DNA of 64,000 nt, from contig NW_026947506.1 of assembly GCF_034190915.1 (NCBI RefSeq), forward strand, positions 34,017,748 through 34,081,747. Direction: 5' to 3'. The notes under the pieces were generated by a model. That model ran no database searches and was not told the origin of the DNA. It saw only the letters and a list, made by a program, of their open reading frames with translations. This document shows positions 35,501 to 47,296 of the stretch, piece by piece. Every line of letters starts with the position of its first letter. Within the stretch, counting starts at the first letter, position 1. The stretch is from Cavia porcellus (lineage: Eukaryota > Chordata > Mammalia > Rodentia > Caviidae). Made by a program: the position numbers and the translations under genes.

Positions 35501-36449
35501 GTGTGTCACCCTGAAGGCATGAAGGGCCACCATTGTATTTACCAATACCAGACAAGCCACATGATTACTTTAGAATAAATAACAGAGAAAAATATGTGTA
35601 AGGTTTGGATACCAACACTAACAGAAAACGTTGCATAAAGATTTTATAGCAAGATCCAATCTGAAAAGCCCAGAAATCAAAACATACATTGTTGTCTTCA
35701 TAGAGAAGGTCTCCCACATAGAAGGGGCTTACAGATCCAAGTTCCTTATTAAATAAATCATGTTAGCAGAATGATGAGTCTAATAAAATCTGAGGCACCA
35801 AAGTCCCACCTGATTTTGCATTATGAAAGATACGTACTCTGAATACCAGTTTTGACAAAAAGCATTTCTTTTGAGGGGTTCCAACTCACACTGTGTTTAG
35901 GTGCAGTTACTGACATCGGTGTCCATCAGTCTGCAATACAAACCTGTTTGATTTAATAATCTTCTCAGATAGGCTTGTCTCTCGGTCATCCAGCACATCA
36001 TCCATACATCTTCTGACAGTGTAACCCCAAAACAGCACCTTCTTGTTTCCTGTGCTTCACTGGACCCAAATGGGTGCTGACAGTTTTTGTACATCCTGGT
36101 CTAATAAATGATTCTTCAAACAAAGGAAAGATATCAGCTTAGCTACTAAGTAGAAGACATTGTAGCTAGCTTCTTGCACTCGATTGGATGCAGTTATAAG
36201 TATTTTCTGCCTGCAGGCAATTTTACTAGCTCTAACCTTTTTCTATGTAAGGTACTTTCTTTGAGGAAAGGTAATTTGCCTGACATCACTGCTTCATCTG
36301 CTTCTTTTCTATTAACTAATGTTGAGGCTGTGAAAATGGGAGTTATTGGAAGATTCAAATCTGAAAAGGAAAGCTTCCTCCTGATATTCTCTGAGACAAA
36401 AACGTTTTACTGCCGTGACGCTGTGTGCTGATATTTCCCTTTAGCAACG

Positions 36450-36588
36450 GATAGAAGATTGAAGCAGGAGAATCACAAGTTAAAGCCTGGGAAAATCAAC
36501 AATTTAGGAAGACCCTGTCTCAAAATAAGAAGGACTGGGAATGTAGCAAAGGCCCTAGTTCAATCCCCAGTACCACCAAAAAAAATTG
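36450..36588 (+). mobile_element. B1-ID dimeric SINE, 5'-truncated, sense
   Basis: GAAGCAGGAGAATCACAAG and GACCCTGTCTCAAAATAAGA (B1 right part), then GACTGGGAATGTAGCAAAGG and CCCTAGTTCAATCCCCAGTA (ID part), and an A-run. Confidence 0.82.
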
Positions 36589-36762
36589 TTTATTGTGGTG
36601 AGGAAATGTCTCTGTATATATATAATAGTGTTAATAATAGTGACATAAATGATATTAAATACTTCTTAAACATTTAGTATAAATTTAAAGTATACAAAGT
36701 GGAGTAGAGTGCTTTATGTCTTCAGAAAAAATTTTTCAAAAGTTTTGTTTACAAACATTTGT

Positions 36763-36912
36763 TTGCTTTGATTTTTGAGACAGAGTCTTGCTATGCAGTT
36801 CAGAACCAGAACTCACTGCATGGTTCAGGTTGGCCTCAAGCTTGTGGTGATCCTCCTGCCTCAGCCTCCTGAGAGCTGGATTTATAGGCATGTGCCACCA
36901 TACACAGCTTCA
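36763..36912 (-). mobile_element. B1-like SINE, antisense
   Basis: TTTTGAGACAGAGTCTTGCT, GGTTGGCCTCAAGCTTGTGG, CCTGCCTCAGCCTCCTGAG and GGCATGTGCCACCATACAC in the reverse B1 order. Less diverged than most copies here. Confidence 0.88.
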
Positions 36913-37547
36913 TACATTCTTAAGATTTTTTTTCAAAAAAAAAGTCACATCAAAAATTTAAAAACTGAAGCATGCAGTAAGCAAAGTAGGCAATATTGAC
37001 CTATTTCTTTTTATTTTATTAGAGAATTATAATTCTGAAAAATTCATGAATATAAAATTATATCATCTCTAAAATCCTTAGAAAAGTTAATTATTCAAAG
37101 CTACAAACCCATTTTGCTCCTTTTTTCTGAGTCAATTTGATTAAGACTACTATTTTAAAACTTCTTTTCAGATTTTTAAAGGCAGATGATTCACTTTGAA
37201 ATTTCATGAAACATTGTGTTGGTAAATTCACATTGACACCTAGCCTGGAAGAAAGGAAAGGATGGAGGAAGAAGAAGATTTTTAAAAATCATTGATAGTT
37301 CGTTGGGGGCACAGCCAAAACTGAATAATAACCATAGATGGATCATCTTGCCTTCTGTATATTATGCCAAGTTAATTGGAAACAATACCCTCACACACTG
37401 AAGAAGCACACAACCACACAGGTGACAGCAAGGTGCAAGCTCAATCAGGTGGGCCAGGGTCTTAAGGACAGTGCTGTGTGGCGTGACTTCCCCTTTCCAG
37501 GTGTCTGCAGCAGATATTACAGGGTTACTGGTTTAAGAAAGTTTGCA

Positions 37548-37645
37548 GAGGGTCAGGGATTTAGCTCAGTGGTGCAGCACGGGCTCAGCAAGCATGAGGT
37601 CCTGAGTTCAATTCTGGTCCTACCTCCCGCCCCCAAAAACCAAAG
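37548..37645 (+). mobile_element. ID-like SINE, sense
   Basis: GGGATTTAGCTCAGTGGTGC (A-box), AAGCATGAGGTCCTGAGTTC AATTCTGGTCC (B-box) and a short C/A-rich tail. Confidence 0.85.
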
Positions 37646-37689
37646 AAAGCTTACAGAGTGAGCCATGAATACAGTTTAGTTATTTAATA

Positions 37690-38185
37690 GACTCTGTCTT
37701 TTAGAACAGTTTTAGGTTTACGGCAGTATTAAATACGATTTCAGACTTCACATACTCTCCCTGCCCCATGCACAGGCAGCCTCTTCAGTATTAGTGCCCT
37801 GTGGGAGGGGTGCCTTGGCTACAGCCAGAGAGCCCACTGGGACCCCTCCTTACCACCCGAGTCCATTGTTCATGGTGGTGTTCACCCCGGGTACTATGCA
37901 TTCCATGGGTGTTGATAAATTTATAATGACATGTGTCTACCAGTACCACATGGAACAATGTCCTGACCCCAAAAATCCTGTGCTTGGCCTGTTGATTCCT
38001 TGATGCTCCTTTTGCCTGACAACCACTGATCTGTTTACCATCTCTACAGTCTGGCCTTCTCCAAAATATCTTGTAGTTAGAATCGTGTGATATGCATTCT
38101 TCACAGACTGGCTTCTTTCACTTAGTAATACACAGTGCCTAAGTATAATCTGTAAACAAAATTTCAATCCTTGTAGGATTTTTGA
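37690..38185 (-). mobile_element. Old antisense L1M/HAL1-type 3' end
   Basis: TAGAACAGTTTTAGGTTTAC, CATTCCATGGGTGTTGATAA ATTTATAATGACATGTGTCTA, CAACCACTGATCTGTTTACC and GGCTTCTTTCACTTAGTAAT occur in the order of a reversed L1M 3' UTR. Confidence 0.72.
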
Positions 38186-39734
38186 GTGGCCCTCAACAAT
38201 GGTTGTGTACTATGCAAACTAACAGACATCAGTGTTCTCCTGGCCCACATGAGCCATGAAGGCACAGTGACAAGAACATACTGCATTGCTGTGCCTCCTG
38301 TATGTATATTCCCAGAAACCTCCTCGGGCAGGAGAAGCAGCTACTGTTTCACCCTGGCCCCAGAAGTTTCTATTACAAATAAAATCTCATTGTCTAAAGC
38401 TGCTGTTTGGCTTGCATTTCCCTTGTTATCACTGTCAGGTCTGCAGAACCCAGGGTGCTACCCAGCAGAGCTCTTTGTCCTTGGCTGTGCAAGTGAAACC
38501 CATGTCAAATGTGTTTGGGCAATGGTAAATTTGAGTGAGAAGCTAGCAGTGGAGTTATATAGTGGAAAGAGATTTTTTTTTTTAGCAGTGAAGCCAGAAA
38601 AGAACATTACACCTGTCACTTTACCAGGCTGCTTCAAGGCCTGCCCTTAGGGGCAAGGCAAGAGGCAACTTTAAATGCTAATTATCTAGGGAGAAGATGT
38701 CCCCAGAGGTCTTATTCTGAGCAGCAGGAGGCTGCAGCTTCCCTTCCTTTGGGGAGAAGGTTGTGCTGAAAGAGACTCTGGGAGGGGACAGCCCTCCTCT
38801 TCCAGGTACCCTAGATGGGACCTGAGCGCTGTCTTCCCTTCAGAGGACCAGGGTGAGGTGACCTCTGTAATTAAAACCTTTCCTGCCATTGGCACTCTTT
38901 TATTTGAAACATTTGTCAGGAAAGATTTACTTGCTGTAGCTCTTTTTTTCCTCACTTGAAGGAATTTTAAATTCCATTGTCCACAAATTTCTAAGACATT
39001 TATAATGACAATAATTAGAACAAAGAGAAGTCAAGGATCGGGCAATATAAAAGGGCTGTGGAAAATGGGGCACATTTTGAATAACCCCAAGGTGGTGATA
39101 GAAAGAAATCAGAGGCTTCAGAAACTTCATCCCTCTATGTTTTGGGGATAGAAAGCACATGCCAGAGTGACACAGGCTATGGCTTTGGCCTGAGGTGTCT
39201 CAGTTGGGCTGGTGATTTTATGTGATCCCAGGTAATGAAGAGGGAGTGCCATCTTCATGAGGGGGAGGTGGCACTGCCTGGCTGAGACCTTGGGAGTCCC
39301 AGAGAGACCTTACCTGCAGGATGAGGGCCCATCACCAGGAAGAGCACACTGAACTGACTCCACAGTACCCTGAAGCCAGCAAAGCAAACATGTACCTGTC
39401 CTCTCCACACTGTAGGAAATTGTTCCCTAATCAAGCTATGCTATGTATCTTCCTCTTGTCTAGCAGATGATCCATGTTTTACTTTAGAGAACGTGACGTT
39501 CAATGTAAAAATATTATGGAATTCCACACAACCAATAATTGGGGCTGATGAAATTCTAGAGCTAAGTCACCAAGGATGAGATACATTTCTCAGCCTCAAA
39601 GAATATGAGTTCAAAGAAAAAAGGGCCAGACAATTTTAGCCTTTCCCCCGTAGCTCCTGATGCTTTTCTCTTTCTTTCCCTTTTCTATTTTTCCTCTTTC
39701 CTCTCTTTTCTTTTTGTCCTTTCTTTCACTGGAG

Positions 39735-39990
39735 CATGTCCTGGTTTTCTGTCACTGCTAAGAGACTATCCTGAAATTTAGATGTTTAATATAGCAACCA
39801 CATTATTGTGTCTGTGCTTTGAGGGGGTCAGAAAGTTGTTCAGGTCTTAGGTGGGTGGCTCTTTTTCCCAGACCACTGAGTTGGGGAGGAAAGTCTGGAG
39901 GGGGCTCCCCTCCCATCTTGTTGGTGGCAGAGAACCTCTGGAGATTATCCTTTACAATGTGGACTTGAACTTCCTGCATGGCCACCTACG
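39735..39990. repeat. Possible LTR relic
   Basis: CTGGTTTTCTGTCACTGCTA at the left and AGACAGGAAGTCC at the right give an LTR-like impression, but I cannot name a family. A polypyrimidine stretch precedes it (39666-39728). Confidence 0.3.
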
Positions 39991-39992
39991 TT

Positions 39993-40130
39993 CCCAGACA
40001 GGAAGTCCAATTTTTCTAGCACCATTTGTTTAAAAGACTCTTTTCTTTGTACTTTCATCAAAGCTATTTGTGTGAGCGATCCCTGGACTGTCTTGTATGT
40101 TGTCAATCAATATGTCCAGCTTGTCTCCAG
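39993..40130 (-). mobile_element. Antisense L1 ORF2 fragment
   Basis: CCAATTTTTCTAGCACCATT followed by GACTCTTTTCTTTGTACTTT and TGTCAATCAATATGTCC. The same ORF2 segment reappears at 42255-42300 in the larger L1, so these are two separate copies. Confidence 0.65.
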
Positions 40131-41154
40131 TGATATCACTTACTTCTGCTCCCCAAAAAGGAAAAGTGCTACTTTATTAGGGCCTCAGTTATATTTTCTT
40201 GATCAGAGGAGTCACAGAGCCCACACTGAAGAGAACTGAATATACACATCACCTCTCAATGGAAAAGTATCAAACACTTTGCAGCTTGCTTAAAAGTGAG
40301 ATTTATGGTGGTATTAGTATAGTTAGAAACCAAGGAGCTGAGAGTCACTCCCTTCCTTCTATCTAACCCTCAACAATGCCTGATGGTCTTCCCTGGTTCC
40401 ATTATCCTGAGAGGTACAAAATAAAATATCAAAAGCCTAGGAGATCACCATGCCCACCAAGGGAGAACCTGGAATATTATTGGCCCAACTGTAACAATGA
40501 TTTATCTACAATAAAAGTCATCCTTTGTGGTGTGCAGTCCTGTAAGTCACTGCATCATTGAGGCACAAAATACTTCACTCAGATTCCTCATCCTTCCTTT
40601 TTTTCCCCTCACTCTTCTATCCCTACCCAAGACCTCAGGAATCCCTAGTGCTTCCTCTCCCTTTGATTTTGCCTTTAACCATAAACAGCATGGAATAACC
40701 CCATGTCTAGTCTTTTCAGTCTGGCTCTTTTCTCTAGCATAAGGCATTCAAGAGTCTCCTGGGTCATCCCGGGTTAGGAGTTTGTTCCCTTTCATTGCAG
40801 AGTGTTATTCCACTCCAAGAGTGTATCAGTTTGTTTCTTCATCCAGCAGTTGACAAGCATTTGGGATGTTATGATGTGGGAAGATTGTTAAAGCAACCAT
40901 AAATATTATGTACAGATTTTTGTGTGAACTTAAAATGTCACTTTTTCTGTCCAAATGTCTAGGAAGAGAATTACTGAGTCATGTGGCTTATACATGTTAG
41001 TTTCATAACAAACTACCAACCTGCTCTACCAATGGCTATACCACTTTGTGTTCCTATCTACAAGTGTGTCATTTGCTACTCATCTTTACCAGAACTTGGT
41101 TATTAATGTTCTTTGCTTGTTATAGTTTAGCCCTTCTAATGGGCATATAAATGA

Positions 41155-41680
41155 TATACTATTGTCTTGGTTACTTTTCTCTCATTGCTGAGACAAAATA
41201 TCCAACACCTAAAATGAAGGAAGGAAAGGTTTATTTAGCTCACTGTTTGTGGAGGTTTCAGACCATAATCAGCAAGCTCCAAGACAAGGTGGTATGGCAC
41301 TGGGGTAACAGTTCAAGGCTGCAGCCAGCAAAAGCAACCAGAGCAAAAAAAGGAGGGAAACGGGGGCTGGGGATTTAGCTCAGCGGCGTAAGCGCCTGCC
41401 TTGCAAGCAGGTAGACGTGAGTTCGATCCCTGGTACCGATAAAAACGAAAAAGACAAAAAAAAAAAAAAAGGAGGGAAACACAAGCCTGTTCTCTCTTGT
41501 ATTGTAAGCAAGCTACTGGCCCTCCTAGGGAGGGTGTAGCACTCATATTACCTCTTTGCCAGTTCCTGTTGCACAGGCTGAGGATATTTACAAAGTAAAG
41601 ATCCTGGCTCCCTGCTGAGTCTCTTAGTAACTAAACTTCTCAAGTTGACACAATCTATCAACCATAACATCCTGATTTTA
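41155..41680 (-). mobile_element. MaLR-type LTR, antisense, carrying a young ID SINE
   Basis: CATTGCTGAGACAAAATATCC, AGGAAAGGTTTATTTAGCTC, GAGGTTTCAGACCATAATC and, to the right of the SINE, TTCTCAAGTTGACACAATC are MaLR-like blocks in reverse. L1 sequence on both sides shows that it inserted into L1, and the ID SINE later inserted into it. Confidence 0.72.
41362..41463 (+). mobile_element. ID-like tRNA-derived SINE, near-intact, with 17-bp target-site duplication
   Basis: GGGGCTGGGGATTTAGCTCA gives an intact A-box and GAGTTCGATCCCTGG an intact B-box. CCTGCCTTGCAAGCAGG forms a perfect five-pair anticodon-type stem with TGC in the loop, pointing to a tRNA-Ala-like ancestor. It ends with GATAAAAACGAAAAAGAC and an A-run. 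It is flanked by identical 17-bp copies of AAAAAAAGGAGGGAAAC at 41345-41361 and 41464-41480. It retains several CpGs, unlike the copy at 1855. It is the youngest-looking mobile element in the window. tRNA finders may call a tRNA pseudogene here. Confidence 0.95.
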
Positions 41681-42149
41681 ATTTCCTTGATTGCCAGCCA
41701 TCAGGAGGATCTTTCACATAAGGGTCTTTCATATTTCCTGCCATTACATTTTCTTTGACACAATAATTATTTGATCCTTTTTTCCCATATTTTGATTTAT
41801 TTGCTTTCCTGTTATTGACTTTTGAAAGTTCCTATGTATTTTGAATAAAAGTCCCTTACTGGTTATAGGGCAGCTTTTACAGACATAGCCTCCTGATCTG
41901 TGACCAGTCTTTCCATTTTCTTACCAGTGCTTGTCATACAGAAGTGTTTTTATTTTGATAAAGTCATGTTTATCTTTATTTTTTCTTTGGTGCATTGTCT
42001 CCTTGATGTTGTATCTGAGAAATTTTGGCCTAATCCAATGTTACAACTACTTGTTTCCCAGAAATGTTATCATGACAGGTTTATGTAGGTTTGCATTTAA
42101 GCCTATAGTCCTTTTTGAGTTAGTTATATAGTGTGAGGTATAGATCCAA

Positions 42150-42232
42150 ATCCCTCTCTCCCTCTCTCCATCTCTCCCTCTCTCCTTCTTTCCTTCTCTC
42201 CCTTTCTCCCTCTCTCCCTCTCTCCCTCTTTG
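42150..42232. repeat. (CTCT/CCCT)n low-complexity tract
   Basis: CCCTCTCT units with TT variants, pure pyrimidine except one CCATCT. It lies inside antisense L1. Confidence 0.92.
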
Positions 42233-43130
42233 TTTTCTGTTTAGCATATCAATATCCAATTTTTCTAGCATCATTTGTGCAATGACTACCTATGTGCTTT
42301 TATTTATGACTAGCTCATATATGTGTGAGAAATGTCTGGCCTCTATTCTGTGTTATTTATATCCATATGTTTTCCAGTAACACTGTTTTAATTACCCTAG
42401 GTTTATAGCCTTTAAATTATGCAATGAAGTTTGTCCAATTTTTTTCAAAATTGTTTTGGATACTGTGATTATTTTACCTTCCCATAGAGACTTTAAAATC
42501 ACCTTCTCTGATCTTGAAATCTATCAAGCTGCATTTTTTATTGAGATTGCATTTGCTGCACAGATCAGTGAGGAGGAGGATTCCCTTTACTGTCATCTTC
42601 CAATCCATTAATATGCTAGGACTCTTTATCTACCCAAGGCTTTGATTTCTTTCATCAGTGCTTTGTAGTTTTCAGAATACAGATCTTGCATAATGTTATG
42701 TTTATATCTATTTCATGTTTTCACTGCTACTTTAAATGCTACTGATTTTTCAGTTTTAATTTCCAATTATTTATTGGTTGTGTTTAGAAATACAATTGAT
42801 TTTTACATTTTGATTTCATGTCTTGTGATCTTACTAACCTTAGTTCTAGAAGCTTTTGTTGTGTTGATGCTCAGGAGTTTTCTGCAGAGCTATAATATTG
42901 TCTGTGAATGGAGAGCAGTTCTCTCCCCCCTTTTGGTCGGTGGCCTTTTATTTCTTTTTCTTGCATTGTTATACCAATTTGTACCTACAGAAAAATAATA
43001 GAGCCTTGTCTCTGATCTTAGGGAGACAGTGTTCAGTCTGTTAGCTTAAACAGGATGTTAGAGGTGAATGTTTTATAGATGGCTTTTACTAAGTTTATAA
43101 AATTCCTTCAATTCTTGCTTTTCTTGGAGG

Positions 43131-43278
43131 TTGTTTTGGTTTGTTTTGTTTTGGCTACATAGTTCAGACTGGGCTTGAACTCACTAGGTAAGCTCTGCCT
43201 GGGGTCAAACCCCCAAGGATCCTCCTGGCTCGGCCTCGAGTTCTGGGATTACAGTTTTGTGCCACCACACCCAGCTAA
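43131..43278 (-). mobile_element. B1-like SINE, antisense, inside L1
   Basis: TTTGGCTACATAGTTCAGAC, GGGCTTGAACTCACTAGG, CCTCCTGGCTCGGCCTCGAG and GGGATTACAGTTTTGTGCCA. L1 sequence resumes on both sides. Confidence 0.85.
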
Positions 43279-44074
43279 AATAGAGATTTTTGTTTTGTTG
43301 TGTTGTGTTTTATCATACTAGGATATTTAAAATTATCAAATATTTTTGCTAAAACTGCTAAAATAATCATGCTTGTTTTACTTGTATTCCATCAATATGT
43401 CTTACCTTGATTGATACTCAAATGTTGGACCAACTTTGCATTTAAAACATAATCCAACTTGATCAGGATATATTATGATTTTTACATGTGAAATCTGATT
43501 TCTAATATTTTGGTATGTTTTTTGGCAAGGAATACTGGTCTATGATTTTTAATTTTTTCCATGACTCTTGGTATCATTAATACTTTAAATTGGTTTAATT
43601 ATTCCTCAAGTTCTTGGTTGAATTCTCCAATGAAATACTCTTCATTCTCTTTGTTCTTCTGTGTGTAAAGTATCTGTCCTGTGAGTCTACAACTCCCAAA
43701 GACTATCTCCTATTATGTGATCACACTCAGCAGTTGTTGAGGATGTCACTTGAATGTTCCTCGCCCAATTACATGGAAGCTATTGTCTGTCTGTCTCTCT
43801 TTCTCTGTCTGTCTTTCTTTCTCTCTAGTCATCTTTCCCTGTATAGTATTTCAGGCTACAATTGCCATTCAACTTCAGCTCTTTATGGACTCCTACAAAA
43901 TTATGATTTTGTTGTTTTTCAGCTCTTTCTTGTTTTAGGTAGACATGATATTCTGTCCAACTTTCTAGATCCCAGGTGCAGCTACCCCTGTGGCAAATTT
44001 TAGCACACATTTTACCTGGGTACTGAAAGGGAGGTGTTAATGAATTTCTTGGTGACTTGTGGTGGGAGAGCCTG

Positions 44075-44153
44075 GGGAAATGGCAAACCTTTAGCACACA
44101 TGCCACAGTGAGCCACTTGTTTCATTGAAAGCTCTAAAATTTGCCATCACTGG
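44075..44153 (-). mobile_element. Short hAT-like (MITE-type) element, copy 3
   Basis: The minus strand reads CCAGTGATGGCAAATTTTAG, AGCTTTCAATGAAACAAG, CACTGTGGCATGTGTGC, then AAGGTTTGCCATTT. This matches copies 1 and 2. A partial copy of its right end (TGGCAAATTTTAGCACACAT at 43991-44010) lies 91 bases away, so the element may be longer or partly duplicated. Confidence 0.55.
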
Positions 44154-45386
44154 CCTAGGGGATTCCAACGCATGGCCAATGGCAAATGCAAAGTGAGCAT
44201 GGCTTGGAAGAGAAGACTGGAGAGCATGATGAATTTTCAGATTTTTCATCTTAATCTGATGAGGTGGGGTCATGAGGAAGAAAGCTGCAGGAAATGTACT
44301 TCTAAACAGGGCCATATTTGGGCTTCTGCACCTTACTTTTCAAACAAGCACCAAAAGAACCAGAACTGTCCCTTCAACCCTCCAAAGTCTAATGATCCAG
44401 CCAGTGTCTAGTCTGTTGTTTGTAGATCATTAGGTTATCCTCTTTGAAAGCTAGTCCTGTCACACCAGTGCTTTTTCCAGAAAACTTTCAATCCCCATTG
44501 TCTATATACAACACTGACCATTGTGTTAATCCTCAAGAAGATCCACCCCCTCAACCCCTTTCCCCGCACATCCCAACCAGCCATACTGATCAGGTTTCTT
44601 TCTGATACCAGCTTTCCCCACTGTTCACAGCCAAGAGTGCCTTTCTCAAGCTTGGTATCCTGTCAAGGTTGAGCCCTTCTTCCAACACAGCCTCCATGAA
44701 GCACTACCCCCTCAGCAAAGACAGCCTTTCTACTCTGTGCCTTTGCTGCCCTGGTCACCTTTATGGTATCATCTCCCCTTCAACATACGTCTCGCAGGTG
44801 TATTATTGGGTTCTGTAGCTGTTCAGTGAAAGAGAGTAACAGTGAAAAAGCCAAAAAATAGTTGGCTGTGTTGACAAAAACTAACTTATCTTCCAGAAAC
44901 ATAAGCAATAATACATATGGGGTGGAGGTGACAGCCTTGTTTTGTTTGTTTCTTTACCATAAAGAATAATTTAACTTGAAATAGTTGTGTGTGATGGCAG
45001 GGGATGTGTGTTGGGGGGGTGACTTTTAGATGAAACTTGGTCTTAATCTCAACTGGTGGGTAATTGAAAAAGGAATCAGAGAAATATTTTGCTTGCTCTT
45101 CATCTTGCATCCATGGGAAAGACTCATCTGTGGAATAAGAAGATGCTCGCGTCCAGTTTTCTGCCTGTGCCTTAAGGAATTCTCCAATAGAAAATGAGAA
45201 AGAGCCCAATTCTCTTTCTTTGTAATGCCACTATTAGCTTCCAAAAACATTCATCACACTTCCCTGTTCTCAGTACTGTAATTGCCTGTGAATCATGAGT
45301 GGCAGCTGAGGCTTTCGCTTTCATCTCTCCTCCCCACGGTGCCTCCTGCCATTTGTTTTGCTGTCTTCTGTGACCCCTTGGAACAG

Positions 45387-45502
45387 TGCCCACTGCGCCC
45401 CCACAGAATGTGCAGGCAGAAGCTGTAAACTCCACCACTGTCCAGTTCCTCTGGAATCCACCTCCGCAGCAGTTCATCAACGGCATCAACCAGGGATATA
45501 AG
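45387..45502 (+). CDS. SDK1: SDK1 exon D: N-terminal half of FN3-3
   Basis: This exon of 116 nt enters in phase 1 and leaves in phase 0. It encodes [20 protein letters not shown], then [19 protein letters not shown]. It has the FN3 domain start P-x-A-P, the strand-B Trp (FLWNPPP) and the NGxxxGYK turn. NST is a potential glycosylation site. The acceptor is CCCCTTGGAACAG (a somewhat poor pyrimidine tract) and the donor AAG|GTAACT. Domain, frame and junction with exon C agree. Confidence 0.95.
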
Positions 45503-47103
45503 GTAACTACCAGCCTGGCTTGGAGCCTCAGGGTGGTTTTTCTGCTCTGTGACCATGCCGTGGTTGTGCCAGGGAGGCAATCCTTCCCATTTCATCAGGA
45601 ACTCCAGGCATCAAATACAGAGTGTTACAACCTTGGCAAGGTGGTCATTTATCCAAGGTCTTACCATCAGCTCTCTTGGCTCAGAAACTCAAATGATCGG
45701 TTATCAAGATCGTGCATATATAAGAGAGCAGTTTCTTATGAGAAAAGCCATTCGTTCTCAGTGGCCAATGGGAGAGCTGTCTGGGTTGATTAGAGTCAGT
45801 GTGTGTCCAAGCCACTTCTTGCTGGGTGGAGGTCACCTGGGCATAATGCATGCTGTAAGCAGAGAGCAAGGAGTTATATCCAGGAAGGAGGTTCATTTCT
45901 CCCCCTCTCTACTTTAGAGGGAATTCTGTTTAAAGAGACCAGTTGGTTCAGGCTTCTGCCGAAACCAAATTAGAAACAAATTCCCACCATCCACCCTCAC
46001 TGGAATATGGTTCATAGATGGACTCAGGTACGATTCATAAAGTACAACTTATTTGTCACTTTAGTCCTCCTCCCCTGGTTGGCCTAAGAGCCACCCTAAG
46101 TGTGGGTGCAGCATACTCCCTAATCTTCCTTCCAGGCTGGGGCACTCAGAGATCTTTGTGCAGAAGGGATTCCATCCCTGCTGCTTGAAATTGGGTGATT
46201 TCAGCTTCAGAGTGGATCATTTCCCAGACATGCTGGTTTTTTGGTTTTGTTTTGTTTTATTTTTTGTTTTTTCTCATTTGAGTTCAACTTGTTAAAACGC
46301 TTACTTGTCTCCTAGAAAGGCAAGCATAGCTAAAAATTGTCCCTGCCTTTCCTTTTTTCTCAGAAGTATCCAAAATCAGAAGCTTTTTTGAAAGCAAATC
46401 ACACTGGTCAGCCCAGGTGCTTCAGCCCTCTTGACTCTCCTGCTGGGTCTGACTGGCGAGATGGCAGCACTTGTTTGAGGTCCGAAGGTCTGGGCAGTCA
46501 GTGTGATCTGTGCACGTGAGGCAGATCTTGCAGCGGGCAGCTTTCAGAACTAATTGGTCTGAGAGATGTTTGGTGTCAGAGAAATGAAAACTCACACGGC
46601 TTCTAATGTTACCAAAACATCAAACAGTTTTCCTTGGAATATACATATATAGTCTTTCTTTAAAATTGTAACCAGAGTCCTCAATTCCTTCTCAGGAAAC
46701 AAATGCAATATAAATTATAAATGATTGATTTGACTGAATTAACAGACAGTGTCATCACTGTCCCTTATGATTAAGAAATACAGATGTTCGATACAAGCTG
46801 GCATGAAGAGAGGGTGAAGGTTTGTGGGAAAGTCCATTTCTCCAAAATGGAGTCAAATCATTATTTTACTTATATGTGTGTGCTTAAAATATATATGCAT
46901 GTATATGTACACATGAATTTGTATGTAATCCTGTGTGAGATACCTTTAAAACCAAAATTTTTTGAAATACAAGGTATAGGATTTATGGGTTTAATTGTGA
47001 CTGTGCTTTTTTTTAAAGATGTACTACAAAATAAAATCATGATCAAGACTTGAGTGAGAAAGCACACTTTAAAAGGATCTCTCTTTAACTCATTCCCTCT
47101 CAG
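45503..47103 (+). other. SDK1: SDK1 intron, 1.6 kb
   Basis: A phase-0 GT-AG intron. No repeat family was confidently recognised; a T/G-rich patch at 46236-46278 may be an old SINE tail. It ends in TTAACTCATTCCCTCTCAG. Confidence 0.88.
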
Positions 47104-47296
47104 CTTCTAGCGTGGCCAGCAGATGTCCCCGAAGCAGTGACTGTGGTCACCATTGCCCCAGATTTCCACGGAATCCACCACGGGTACATCACGAACCTGA
47201 AGAAGTTTACTGCTTACTTCACCTCCGTTCTGTGCTTCACCACGCCAGGGGACGGGCCCCCGAGCACACCGCAGCTCGTGTGGACTCACGAGGACA
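47104..47296 (+). CDS. SDK1: SDK1 exon E: C-terminal half of FN3-3
   Basis: This exon of 193 nt enters in phase 0 and leaves in phase 1. It encodes [40 protein letters not shown] and [20 protein letters not shown] plus [27 protein letters not shown] is the strand E-F-G part of the domain; the typical tyrosine corner is Y at TAYF. The local GC content is high. The donor is GTGAGT. Exons D and E together are 309 nt with phase 1 on both sides, a self-contained module of 103 codons. Confidence 0.96.

Larger units (their letters stand above)
40540..43635 (-). mobile_element. Large antisense L1M remnant with three insertions
   Basis: About 2.4 kb of reversed L1 3' UTR and ORF2, read continuously: GAGTGTTATTCCACTCC (40800), GGCTATACCACTTTGTGTTCC (41034), then after an interruption TTTTGATAAAGTCATG (41953), GAGGTATAGATCC (42135), ATATCCAATTTTTCTAGC (42250) and TTGGTTGAATTCTCCAATG (43613). 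It is interrupted by an LTR carrying a SINE (about 41155-41680), a CT-rich expansion (42150-42232) and a B1 (43131-43278). No intact coding frame. Confidence 0.8.
23835..45386 (+). other. SDK1: SDK1 intron, 21.6 kb
   Basis: The largest intron in the window, phase 1, from GTAAGC to CCCCTTGGAACAG. The first 10 kb (23835-33900) is poor in recent repeats. The second half is packed with L1, LTR and SINE remains listed separately. The stretches 24000-29990, 31010-32960, 33170-34160, 35510-36445, 38190-39735, 40130-40540, 43640-44070 and 44160-45386 hold nothing I can assign, apart from possible L2/MIR traces near 26745, 33920 and 44700. The 24930-25130 part is AT-rich with several TAAT cores and may be conserved non-coding DNA. 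Confidence 0.85.

Noticed and set aside
41362..41440. tRNA-Ala gene
   Set aside because: The sequence folds like a tRNA arm, but it has an A-rich tail and a 17-bp target duplication, so it is a tRNA-derived SINE. The same applies to 1855, 37548 and 62517.
41900..43000. Hydrophobic plus-strand frames resembling membrane proteins (41900, 41931, 42693)
   Set aside because: They are read on the wrong strand of a reversed L1. T-rich DNA gives Phe/Leu/Ile-rich frames by chance.
45387..45793. Exon D extended to the stop at 45793
   Set aside because: The open frame runs past a good GTAACT donor. Beyond K of NQGYK the peptide loses all FN3 character, and exon E supplies the rest.
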